64,000 bases of DNA from assembly GCA_015146655.1 (NCBI GenBank), contig VKHL01000040.1, forward strand, positions 143,591 to 207,590. Reading direction: 5' to 3'. Shown here in pieces: positions 53,394-63,600 of this stretch; within the stretch, counting starts at the first letter, position 1; each line of letters starts with the position of its first letter. The position numbers were made by a program, and so were the translations under genes. The DNA is from Ochromonas danica (taxonomy: Eukaryota; Sar; Chrysophyceae; Chromulinales; Chromulinaceae). The notes below the pieces were generated by a model. It worked only from the letters and a program-made list of their open reading frames with translations. It was not told the origin of the DNA and made no database searches.

Positions 53394-56300
53394 TCATAGT
53401 GATTCCAAACTTCGCTTCATGGACAATTGAGCGATAGCATCAGATGCGGCTTCCACAGCAACACTATCTAATGACTCTTCACTTGCTAAAGAATCGAACT
53501 TACTCGAAGGAGCTCTACTAATCACTCCTAGTCGCTTCTCGGAGGTGGACAAACCAAGCTTGGCCAATCCATCCAGACGAGCTGACGTCACTCTTCTGAA
53601 GATCTCAGAGTGCTTCTTCTCTCGAGCACTACGTAGCTCTGCAATATCTTTCGGAGAAGGAGAAGCGCTAATTGTCCGTTTGCTTCCTGTGAGTGCTAGA
53701 GCAGAAGCAGAAGCGCTTTGTTGGATTGCTTCATCCAAAGCTCGAAATGTTGCAAACTTTCTACACGATTCTCGCATATAAATAGTACGAGCTCCTTTTT
53801 CATGAACTTCTCGGATAGTTTGCAGCAATTTGGTTCTGACTGGTGATGGTGTCTTATTTTCATGTTGTCCGCTAGCCTGGGACAAGGAATCAACAGAATA
53901 CATGTCTTTGTTGACCGATGCTTCATCTTGAGATTCTTTGGGATCTGCTGCAGTGAGTAATTTGTCTAAATCAACATGTAGCTTTTCATCACCTTCATTT
54001 TGTTGCCATGGCTCTTTGGATGACGTTGATTTGACCTGCACACCTGTTTTGGCTTCATATGCTTGAGAAATGGCCATCAACTTATTAGCCTTGCGTTTCT
54101 GTTGAATAAGAGACATCTGCTTTGTCTTCATGTCATAATCTACAGCAGATTCTGTGGACTTGATTTCCTTTAGAGCATCGAAAATGCTCTTGTTGTTTGA
54201 GGAGGCCACTGAAAGACCTTCCACAGAAGCAAAGGAGTCTTCCGACAATCCTATCCGTCGCTTTTCATCAGCTTCCATTTTAGAATGTGGGAAATCAAGA
54301 CCAAGGATTCGCGTTGATTTCTCTATTCGTTGACGTAGAACAGATCGAGAGAATTCTGCTGATTGTGCGCCAAGTTGCATGCCAGTGAAGTCCATGGTGG
54401 TGATATCCGGTTTATTAGGATCTTGTGCTACTTGTTGAGCTTTGCTGATTATCTCATCCAATTCCTTTTGTTCTTGTTCAATAATAGCATCGACATCCAT
54501 GATTAGCTCCCATGATCGACTTCTCACACCAACGGGAACACTTTGCAACAAGGTGCCCAGTGGCTTCCCATCATATGTCCACATCTTGACAAGTCGATCT
54601 GCTGCTGACGTCATTATACCATTGTTTCCAATATTCGTGCAGGAAATGACGCGATCGTGATGAGCAAAGAGAGTCCAACGAAACTTGACCCCAAGATAAG
54701 CCGTGGCACTGCCAGGAACACCCAGCAGATAATGAAGTGCACCTGCTTCAAAGTCATCCTCATGAATTGAAATATCATCTGGAACAGGAGGCAAAGCAGA
54801 GTGGTCATCACGTGCTTGCGATCTGCACAGCCCAACAGTTTTGTGTTGGAATTGCTCTGGACTCAACTGATCCACGCGCAAGTCTTCCATGACATCGGTC
54901 AGGTCAAAACAACGCAGATAACCCATATCATCACCAGCAAAGAGAAGGTTCTGCTCATTGTTCCAGCAGATTGACTGAGCAGGAGCGACTTTACCCCATT
55001 TTCGTTCAGACTGATCCAATAGTTCTTGTGCTTCCCTTCGAGAAGATTCATAGCGAATTCGATCGAGATATCCTGGTGACATTGTGAAAGACGATCGCAA
55101 GCCACGCTGACGAGACGGAGGAGGCTGCATGTCCATATTGATACTCTTTCTTAACTCTAGAAGAGAGGCAGATGGAGAAGGCAAGGCAGATTTTGAAGAG
55201 TTAGTTTCAAATGAAGTTGTTGACTGATAAACAGTGGCAGTGAGAGGAGGAATAGCCCGTCGAGGAGCTTCCTCATCCTCTTCAGCATATCGATGACGAG
55301 GCTCATAGTCTGCATAAACAGGAGTTTGATTAAGGAAAGCAGCAATGCGCAATCCTTGCCACCGAATGCCTCTCGACCCCCATATGATAACATTACCATA
55401 ACTATCAGAAGTTGCCACAAGAGGGCGTGGGAGCAGTAGAGCAACATGAACAATTTGAGCACCCGAGGCTTTGTTAAGCTTCAATTCGGTGTCACACTTG
55501 CCGCTGTTATAATCCCACAATCTAACTACCTCACCATCCACTCCGCATGTCGCTACTGTGAGGTCATAAGGGCTAAAGTTTAAGCTTTGTAATTCATTGT
55601 GACGATTCAAATGTTCAAATGTACGGATAAGATGACATTCTTCCAAGACGTTCTCGTCGAAGACACACATCATTCCATTGGCATAGCCTGCAATAAACCG
55701 TTTGCCTTCATCATAATATTCAATAGCAACCACAACAGATGGTTGAGCATGATGAACAGTCTTCATCAACGCACCGGAAGAGTAATTGTACACACCAATT
55801 TTACCCGAAACATCACCAATTAGAATCTTTCGTTTGCGATCATCTAGCGCACAGGCTGAGATCTCTTCACCACAGATATTGGAATGAAAGAATTTCTTGG
55901 ATCCGACCAGAGCATCCCAAACAATGACATTATAATCAGATGCAGTGATGATGCAGCAGTTGCCTTCATTAAAAGACACCCAGAAGACATTGGTATAGTC
56001 TGTGGTTGCTTCATGGACAACACGAGCTTGATCAAAGGAAAACAACATCTTCGAAGCCGCATAAACTCTTGAGTCATCCTCTCTTTGAAACGTATTACTA
56101 GATGGTAGCTTGGTATGGAAGAAGCAGGTGAGTTTGCTGTTGTCTTTGCTGTCTTGTCCGTTGAGATTCACTGAGAATGTCTGCACACATTGAAAATTGC
56201 GAACATCCCACAGTTTGAAAACCCCAGAAGTGTCTGCTGTGATAACTTCAGGAGAATTCTCTACCGTTTGAACTCCGACAAGGGAAGCATGATGTCCTTT

Positions 56301-57410
56301 GAGGCGGTAGACCATGGAGTTGACGAAGGGACTCCACACACAGGCATCATGCTCGAACCCACAAGAGAAGATCAATCGATACGATGGGTTATAAGTCAAG
56401 TCAAAGACACCTTTACGATGACCCACTAGCTTCAAAATCTGTTCATTGGTATGTGAATCCCAGATGCCGAGAGTCTTGTCCAGTGAGGCCGAGGCAATAT
56501 TGTTGAGCTTTTGCAAGACAATCAAGTTCATGACAATATCTGTATGACCTGCCAAAGTTGTTAACAACGATCTCTGCTGCCAATTCCATGAATAAATATT
56601 ACCATTGGTGGCACCGGAATAGAGCACAGAGCTGTCTCTAGAATAAGCCAGTGCCATTTGTACTCCCGGTGTGGCCCACGTAGAATGAACTTTGTATCTT
56701 CTCTTGGGATTGGGATCATCCAAGGAATAAGTAGCCAGTGTCATATCAGCACCAGAGGTGACAACTAACTGCTTGTCTTTGTCTGGAATGGACTCGATGG
56801 AAATTGGCGCTGCCTCAGTCGTGATGGTCGCGACATGTTTTCCCAAACGACTATTAAACACGAAGATCGCATTCTTATGATCTTCCACCATAGCAAACTG
56901 ACCAATACTTGGTATATTGACGAATTTGCTAATATCATGTCGATGACGATATTTGGCACTGGCGTCGAGGTTGGCCGAGCTGTCGTGATAGTGTGCGATG
57001 CTGGCCAACTTGGCACGCTTGTTTAACAAATTCGCCTTTTCCACTGTGAAAGAGGTAAATTCTTGCCATTCTAAGAGCTTATCTCCATTGACATCAATGT
57101 CTTTAAAGAGCTCGTACATGTTAGTGCCAAATTCTCGTTGTTCGGGTGTTTCCATGACAAAGCGATCATCTCCCTTCTTGTTCAGCAAATGCTTACTGAT
57201 GAGATAGACAAACTCGTCCAGTGTTACACTATCCTTACGAGCAAAGAACTCTTTGCGTATGTTGGTCAGTGCCTCGGGATTCATCTTCATCATCATGGAA
57301 AAGGTGGCTTTCTCGCGCTCATTACGCAAGAAAGAATATTGCTCTTGTTTATAGTTAGCACGAAGCTTCTCTGTGGCAAGTATTGCCTCGTGAAGACCTT
57401 GATTATCCAT
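53394..57410 (-). CDS. EF-hand plus WD40-repeat protein, WDR49/CFAP337-like
   Basis: A single-exon gene of 1338 residues, long for intron-free coding in this window. The N-terminus holds a paired EF-hand region; the second hand, DIDVNGDKLLEWQEF, has the Asp/Asn/Asp/Glu calcium ligands, the first is degenerate. From about residue 170 two WD40 propellers follow (HTDIVMNLIVL with LGIWDSHT, GHRKGVFDLTYNP with ACVWSPF, VVRLWDYNSGK, VKMWTYDGKPLG). The last third, from about residue 960, is charged, helical and probably disordered. This order of EF-hands then WD40 repeats is typical of WDR49/WDR64-type proteins, of which CFAP337 is placed on the ciliary central apparatus. Calcium control of motility is inference. 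The start is the first in-frame ATG. Confidence 0.85.
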   Translation of the reverse strand: MDNQGLHEAILATEKLRANYKQEQYSFLRNEREKATFSMMMKMNPEALTNIRKEFFARKDSVTLDEFVYLISKHLLNKKGDDRFVMETPEQREFGTNMYELFKDIDVNGDKLLEWQEFTSFTVEKANLLNKRAKLASIAHYHDSSANLDASAKYRHRHDISKFVNIPSIGQFAMVEDHKNAIFVFNSRLGKHVATITTEAAPISIESIPDKDKQLVVTSGADMTLATYSLDDPNPKRRYKVHSTWATPGVQMALAYSRDSSVLYSGATNGNIYSWNWQQRSLLTTLAGHTDIVMNLIVLQKLNNIASASLDKTLGIWDSHTNEQILKLVGHRKGVFDLTYNPSYRLIFSCGFEHDACVWSPFVNSMVYRLKGHHASLVGVQTVENSPEVITADTSGVFKLWDVRNFQCVQTFSVNLNGQDSKDNSKLTCFFHTKLPSSNTFQREDDSRVYAASKMLFSFDQARVVHEATTDYTNVFWVSFNEGNCCIITASDYNVIVWDALVGSKKFFHSNICGEEISACALDDRKRKILIGDVSGKIGVYNYSSGALMKTVHHAQPSVVVAIEYYDEGKRFIAGYANGMMCVFDENVLEECHLIRTFEHLNRHNELQSLNFSPYDLTVATCGVDGEVVRLWDYNSGKCDTELKLNKASGAQIVHVALLLPRPLVATSDSYGNVIIWGSRGIRWQGLRIAAFLNQTPVYADYEPRHRYAEEDEEAPRRAIPPLTATVYQSTTSFETNSSKSALPSPSASLLELRKSINMDMQPPPSRQRGLRSSFTMSPGYLDRIRYESSRREAQELLDQSERKWGKVAPAQSICWNNEQNLLFAGDDMGYLRCFDLTDVMEDLRVDQLSPEQFQHKTVGLCRSQARDDHSALPPVPDDISIHEDDFEAGALHYLLGVPGSATAYLGVKFRWTLFAHHDRVISCTNIGNNGIMTSAADRLVKMWTYDGKPLGTLLQSVPVGVRSRSWELIMDVDAIIEQEQKELDEIISKAQQVAQDPNKPDITTMDFTGMQLGAQSAEFSRSVLRQRIEKSTRILGLDFPHSKMEADEKRRIGLSEDSFASVEGLSVASSNNKSIFDALKEIKSTESAVDYDMKTKQMSLIQQKRKANKLMAISQAYEAKTGVQVKSTSSKEPWQQNEGDEKLHVDLDKLLTAADPKESQDEASVNKDMYSVDSLSQASGQHENKTPSPVRTKLLQTIREVHEKGARTIYMRESCRKFATFRALDEAIQQSASASALALTGSKRTISASPSPKDIAELRSAREKKHSEIFRRVTSARLDGLAKLGLSTSEKRLGVISRAPSSKFDSLASEESLDSVAVEAASDAIAQLSMKRSLESL

Positions 57411-57831
57411 CTTCACTTTCTACACTATATATATAAATATAAAGTTATTTATCTGGTGGGTCTTGGTTCGGTATCGTTTTCGCCATGGGATGAAACGGAA
57501 ACGGCTCCCCTCCTCCATAAACCTTGTTAAGTTAATCATACTCTGCGCGCAGAGGATTGATAGTTAACTTAAGAAGGGAGTGCTCCTGCGAATGCAAAAT
57601 GCTGCTGAACGTCATCCAGTGAACAGTGAATATTCGAAAGCTATCGATCGAAAATTCGCCATCGCAAGCAGTTGGCTGTCATCCCCTCACCAAATACGGT
57701 AAATCGCTTTGCCTTTCAATAGCGAAGTATCCCATCAGGTACGATCACTGATTCTTAGTCATTGTATCCACCTCACAAGATCATTCACCACAAACAGAAA
57801 ACGCAAACAGAATTTGGAAGCGATTTAGGGG
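57411..57831. promoter_or_regulatory. Divergent promoter with two copies of TTAASTTAA
   Basis: A 421-nt gap between the EF-hand/WD40 gene (minus) and the secreted protein gene (plus). TTAAGTTAA at about 57527-57535 and TTAACTTAA at about 57563-57571, in opposite orientations 27 nt apart. Confidence 0.55.
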
Positions 57832-58863
57832 ATGGCGGCAATAATGCAGTTTGTGATCACATTACTCTTTTCTATTAGCCTCGTAGTCCTTGCTGTCGAT
57901 GAGAATCATCGCCAACTGCATAAAAAGGATAGGGGATGTATCTTGGAGCCGCCTTTCCTTTACGTGACCACACACGATGAAGTGCCCAATGTCTTGAAGT
58001 ACACCCGTGATGGATGTCTCCTGACTGATGAAGTGCTTGTTGGTGGTCCTGCTGATGAAGATCATTTCACCGAGTTTCGTTCTATGGCCCTTGGAGGATA
58101 TAGACACGAAGACAATGCTCTCTATATAGCGGACGCGATGTCCAAGGAATCTTTCCTCTTGGTCTACTCAGCTTGTGATAGTGATGGCCGCAGACATTAC
58201 CTAGACACTGTTGTATCAACAGAAATGAATGCTGGTGCAGATCATACTTATGGCATCTGCTTCGATCAGGCCGGGAATGTGATGGCTTCCTTTCAACACA
58301 CAGATGTTGTGTTGCGCTTTCACAGAGACACTTTTGAGCCCATGCCTCTGCCTTTGAATTTGCGAATGAGTCATAAATGGAAAGACTTCTATGATGGTAC
58401 ATTTGTCCAGTTTGGGCAACCAGGTCCTCATAGGGTTGACGAACAAGGTGTTCGCGGCATAGCTCGTGTCAATGACACTTTGTGGGTTGCCAACGAAGAC
58501 CTCGGAGGGGTGGTTGTCGTTTCTTTGGAAACGGGTGTTATTTATAATATTATTATGGTCAAGAATCCAATAGGTTTACATTATGATGAAGTGTCTGGCA
58601 AAGTCTTCGTAGGGAGCAAGGACAAACATTGGCGAGGAGCGGTCTATGCGATCGATCCTCATCTGCTGCGTATCACATCTTCCTATTCCACCGAAAGAAT
58701 GAACCATCCTGCAGGAATTACTTCCTATGGTGACATTCTTTACGTTGGAGAACAGATTCGCGGTGATATCCTGATGTTTTCAATTTCGACTGAACGCTAC
58801 CTGGGAAACCTTGTCTCCGATGCACCTGGGGAGATCGAACAGCTCCTTCTTTCACCCTGCTAG
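57832..58863 (+). CDS. Secreted beta-propeller-like protein
   Basis: A single-exon gene of 343 residues. A signal peptide (ATG at 57832 or 57844, hydrophobic FVITLLFSISLVVLAV) is followed by repeats of the NHL/SMP-30 propeller type: LYVTTHDEVPNVLKY, YGICFDQAGNVMASF, VRGIARVNDTLWVAN, GLHYDEVSGKVFVGS and PAGITSYGDILYVGEQ. Such folds act as lactonases or ligand-binding extracellular proteins; I see no clear catalytic metal set. There is no membrane anchor at the C-terminus, so it is probably secreted or in a lumen. Function unknown. Confidence 0.75.
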   Translation: MAAIMQFVITLLFSISLVVLAVDENHRQLHKKDRGCILEPPFLYVTTHDEVPNVLKYTRDGCLLTDEVLVGGPADEDHFTEFRSMALGGYRHEDNALYIADAMSKESFLLVYSACDSDGRRHYLDTVVSTEMNAGADHTYGICFDQAGNVMASFQHTDVVLRFHRDTFEPMPLPLNLRMSHKWKDFYDGTFVQFGQPGPHRVDEQGVRGIARVNDTLWVANEDLGGVVVVSLETGVIYNIIMVKNPIGLHYDEVSGKVFVGSKDKHWRGAVYAIDPHLLRITSSYSTERMNHPAGITSYGDILYVGEQIRGDILMFSISTERYLGNLVSDAPGEIEQLLLSPC

Positions 58864-59199
58864 TCGCCGTAGTTTCAGGCTATAGTCCTATAAAACGTTT
58901 CCTTTATCTTGTGCTGTTCAAAGTACTTACTATCATAATCTTTATATCAAATTGCAGGCAGTGCAGGTACGGAATGAGTGCACCATATGGAGGATGCATG
59001 CTTCACTTCGTACATGTGCTTGTTCTTGTGTTGATAAATCAGCGAGTTTGATAACAAAGATATTGCAAGGTATCTTTCTCGTAAACTGTAACATTCGCTG
59101 CCACCGACACAACGGGATATTTATTGACATTACAAACTCTGCATGTAATTGAAAAGCCTATTTACAAACCAATCACTCATATCGAACTCTTGCTCTTCC
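58864..59199. other. Gap between convergent genes, no feature seen
   Basis: 3' flanks of the secreted protein gene and B9D2; short unsupported frames only. Confidence 0.4.
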
Positions 59200-60054
59200 T
59201 CAGGACTGCAAACCATGCTCCTTCCAATTGCGGGTCATAACGAAAACTTCGAGCTTGACCTCTCCTCCTGAAGTCGTTATGAGACGGCAGCGATCCTTCC
59301 AGGCTGATTCATAAACAGCATCCGGAGTAACCAGACTGGGTGTTTCGCCCAATAAAAATGCTCTCATCTCTTGCTCCATATTCCCCAATGGCCTCCAGAT
59401 GTGAACACTGACTTGGTGAGCACCTGGAGTGAATGGAATATGGCCAAATCCATACCCAGAGAGGACCTTTCGCCCATGATAATCATAACGAAAACACTGA
59501 ATAGCTATTCTCAAAGCACCCCATCCTTGTAGACCAGCACAAGCGTAGTGAACATCTATTGGGTGTTCAAATAGAATGCGATCCTCAATGGAATGTGTAG
59601 GGTAACCAATCTGTGTCTGACCGAGTAGTTCACCTCCTAAATGTTGCCACGCTTTACCACAGGACACTTTCCATCGACAAAAAGCTCCTTCTGATACATC
59701 TGAAACAAGCTTTACGCCATATTTAATGCTGCCGATAACATGTATCTCTGGAATGCTGTTGTTGGCTTGGCGATCTAGCCGCCGTCTGATTGTTTTTGCA
59801 TCTAAACCTTCGATTGGCTCCCGACGAATGGGAATGTACTCCTTATTTAGTTGTGGCTGCTCCACTGAGACTAAGTCATTCGCATTAGGGCCCTCAGTCC
59901 CATGGGCTGGGGCAGGATTAGCACTGCTGGGAAGAACTGGTTCTGTTGTTGGCTTTGGAGAAAGCAAAGGCTCATCAGCACCCGCTTCTAGATCTCGATC
60001 ATTTGCTCCATTTCTTTCCAGAAGATGATCCGAACTTCCCTGTCTTTCACTCAT
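59200..60054 (-). CDS. B9D2: B9D2, transition-zone (MKS complex) protein
   Basis: 284 residues from the first ATG. The B9 domain starts near residue 104 with IHVIGSIKYG and includes FCRWKVSCGKAW, HPIDVHYACAGLQGW, LSGYGFGHIPFTPGAHQ, WRPLG and the closing CRLITTSGGEVKLEVFVMTRNW. These match animal B9D2 strongly, including the GLQGW and GTxHLE-type tail that separate B9D2 from B9D1. B9D2 works with B9D1 and MKS1 at the ciliary transition zone. About 100 N-terminal residues, acidic and Pro-rich, have no counterpart in the animal protein. A CAG immediately before the start (60057-60059 region, reading GTTTGACAG) looks like an intron acceptor, so a 5' exon may lie upstream. Confidence 0.88.
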   Translation of the reverse strand: MSERQGSSDHLLERNGANDRDLEAGADEPLLSPKPTTEPVLPSSANPAPAHGTEGPNANDLVSVEQPQLNKEYIPIRREPIEGLDAKTIRRRLDRQANNSIPEIHVIGSIKYGVKLVSDVSEGAFCRWKVSCGKAWQHLGGELLGQTQIGYPTHSIEDRILFEHPIDVHYACAGLQGWGALRIAIQCFRYDYHGRKVLSGYGFGHIPFTPGAHQVSVHIWRPLGNMEQEMRAFLLGETPSLVTPDAVYESAWKDRCRLITTSGGEVKLEVFVMTRNWKEHGLQS

Positions 60055-60609
60055 CGCTGTCAAACAAAAAACTCTGGTTGATGAGAAACAGAAAATCGAG
60101 TTTTATCAAAAGCGATGTTTTCATATATTTTTGTTCATATTGTAGGTATCTATGCAGTATGGTTAAATGGATTATTTTGGATCGAATTCAATTCTCCTCT
60201 ATCAATATCATAGTAGGCAATATATACTTTTATCTGTTTCATCATTGTTGTTGGGTATAAAGCATAATTTGAAAGCAGCAGCAGTAGTTCCTAGCAGCAA
60301 GAACAGCACGGAACATCAGCCGTTTCGTCGAAAATGTCTGACAGCGGCTGTGCGCGGGGTCAGCGCTCATCATCTGATCGCCATCACAAAAGCATCAAAC
60401 CACCCAACAAGTGAGGATTACAAGTACAGTAAACCAACAGATCTAAGAGAACCCAGAAATATCTCACCAGCTTTGTAGTCTTAGACAATCTTATTTCGAC
60501 TGCATTGGTGTTAGTATTTACACTCGTTCTCTGATAAAAGCTTCAATTATTATTCTACAATTCGCTCTCCAAATCCGACCAAAAAAACTGCGAACTTCGC
60601 TTTGAACAA
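60055..60609. other. Divergent gap between B9D2 and repeat-protein gene
   Basis: AT-rich promoter region for both genes and possibly a 5' exon of B9D2. Short unsupported frames only. Confidence 0.4.
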
Positions 60610-63600
60610 ATGAAGAAGTTGGACTTCAAAATACTAATAGCAGTGATATTCTTGGTATATATGGGTACCAGCAACTTTCTGGGTACTTTCGTATCTGCCA
60701 CCGGGCTAACAATCCAACAGTCTTCAACTAGCCCCACCTCCCAACCCACCTCCCAGCCCAGCGCACAACCCAGTGGATATCCCACGAGACAGCCCAGCTC
60801 CCAACCGACATCTCAACCGAGCAGTAGCCCCACCGGTCAACCAAGCTCTTCCCCCACTACTCAGCCAAGTTCTCAGCCTTCTAGGCATCCATCAAGTCAG
60901 CCCAGCTCTCAACCCACGAGCCAACCTACAGGACAACCGAGTTCGCAGCCGTCTAGTCGGCCATCTGGTCAACCATCTTCGAGTCCAACTGGTCAACCAA
61001 GCTCTCAACCAAGTGCTCAGCCCAGTGCTCAGCCCACCAGCCAACCAACAGGACAACCCAGCGGTCAGCCATCGAGCCGGCCCAGCGCACAGCCTTCTAG
61101 GCACCCATCGAGTCAACCGAGCGCCCAACCCACGACCCAACCTACAGGACAACCGAGTTCGCAGCCTTCTGACCGACCATCTGCACAACCGTCTTCAAGT
61201 CCTACTGGTCAGCCAAGCTCGCAACCGACTACTCAACCTACAGGTCAACCAAGCTCTCAACCATCTGCTCAGCCCAGTGCTCAGCCCACCAGCCAACCAA
61301 CAGGACAACCCAGCGGTCAGCCATCGAGTCGACCCAGCGCACAGCCTTCTAGGCACCCATCGAGTCAACCGAGCGCCCAACCCACGACCCAACCAACTGC
61401 TCAGCCCTCTAGACAGCCATCGAGTCGTCCAAGCTCTCAGCCATCGGGGCACCCATCTGGTCAGCCGACCGCACAACCAACGAACCAACCAACGGGACAA
61501 CCAAGTTCTCAACCGACTGGCCAACCAAGCACTCAACCCTCTAAGCAACCAACTGGACAACCAAGTGCACAACCGTCCAGTCGGCCATCTGGTCAACCAT
61601 CTTCGAGTCCAACAGGTCAACCAAGTTCTCAACCAACTGGCCAACCAAGTGCTCAGCCCTCAAGGCAGCCATCAAGCCAACCGAGTTCGCAGCCATCTAG
61701 CCGACCATCGGCACAACCTTCTTCAAGCCCTACTGGTCAGCCAAGCTCGCAACCCACGACCCAACCAACTGCTCAGCCCTCTAGACAGCCATCGAGTCGT
61801 CCAAGCTCTCAACCATCGGGGCACCCATCTGGTCAGCCGACCGCACAACCAACGAACCAACCAACGGGACAACCAAGTTCTCAACCGACTGGCCAACCAA
61901 GCACTCAACCCTCTAAGCAACCAACTGGACAACCAAGTGCACAACCGTCCAGTCGGCCATCTGGTCAACCATCTTCGAGTCCAACAGGTCAACCAAGTTC
62001 TCAACCAACTGGCCAACCAAGTGCTCAGCCCTCAAGGCAGCCATCAAGCCAACCGAGTTCGCAGCCATCTAGCCGACCATCGGCACAACCTTCTTCAAGC
62101 CCTACTGGTCAGCCAAGCTCGCAACCGACTACTCAACCTACAGGCCAACCAAGTTCGCAACCTACCACCCAACCAAGCTCTCAGCCTACCAAACATCCAA
62201 CAAGTCAACCTAGCTCTCAGCCCACGATCCAACCGACAGGTCAACCGAGTTCACAGCCGACTAGCCAACCAAGCTCTCAGCCTTCTAGGCATCCATCAAG
62301 TCAGCCCAGCTCTCAACCCACGAGCCAACCTACAGGGCAACCGAGTTCGCAACCGTCTAGTCGGCCATCTGGTCAACCATCTTCGAGTCCAACAGGTCAA
62401 CCAAGTTCTCAACCGACTGGCCAACCAAGTGCTCAGCCCTCTAGACAGCCGTCGAGTCGTCCAAGCTCTCAGCCATCGGGGCACCCATCTGGTCAGCCGA
62501 CCGCACAACCAACGAACCAACCAACGGGACAACCAAGTTCTCAACCGACTGGCCAACCAAGCACTCAACCCTCTAAGCAACCAACTGGACAACCAAGTGC
62601 ACAACCGTCCAGTCGGCCATCTGGTCAACCATCTTCGAGTCCAACAGGTCAACCAAGTTCTCAACCAACTGGCCAACCAAGTGCTCAGCCCTCAAGGCAG
62701 CCATCAAGCCAACCGAGTTCGCAGCCATCTAGCCGACCATCGGCACAACCTTCTTCAAGCCCTACTGGTCAGCCAAGCTCGCAACCCACGACCCAACCAA
62801 CTGCTCAGCCCTCTAGACAGCCATCGAGTCGTCCAAGCTCTCAACCATCGGGGCACCCATCTGGTCAGCCGACCGCACAACCAACGAACCAACCAACGGG
62901 ACAACCAAGTTCTCAACCGACTGGCCAACCAAGCACTCAACCCTCTAAGCAACCAACTGGACAACCAAGTGCACAACCGTCCAGTCGGCCATCTGGTCAA
63001 CCATCTTCGAGTCCAACAGGTCAACCAAGTTCTCAACCAACTGGCCAACCAAGTGCTCAGCCCTCAAGGCAGCCATCAAGCCAACCGAGTTCGCAGCCAT
63101 CTAGCCGACCATCGGCACAACCTTCTTCAAGCCCTACTGGTCAGCCAAGCTCGCAACCGACTACTCAACCTACAGGCCAACCAAGTTCGCAACCTACCAC
63201 CCAACCAAGCTCTCAGCCTACCAAACATCCAACAAGTCAACCTAGCTCTCAGCCCACGATCCAACCGACAGGTCAACCGAGTTCACAGCCGACTAGCCAA
63301 CCAAGCTCTCAGCCTTCTAGGCATCCATCAAGTCAGCCCAGCTCTCAACCCACGAGCCAACCTACAGGGCAACCGAGTTCGCAACCGTCTAGTCGGCCAT
63401 CTGGTCAACCATCTTCGAGTCCAACAGGTCAACCAAGTTCTCAACCGACTGGCCAACCAAGTGCTCAGCCCTCAAGGCAGCCATCAAGCCAACCGAGTTC
63501 GCAGCCTTCCAGCCGACCATCTGCACGGCCTAGTTTCACATCCACTGCACAGCCTAGCTCCCAACCTACCACGCAACCGACGAGTAGTCCTACCACTCAA

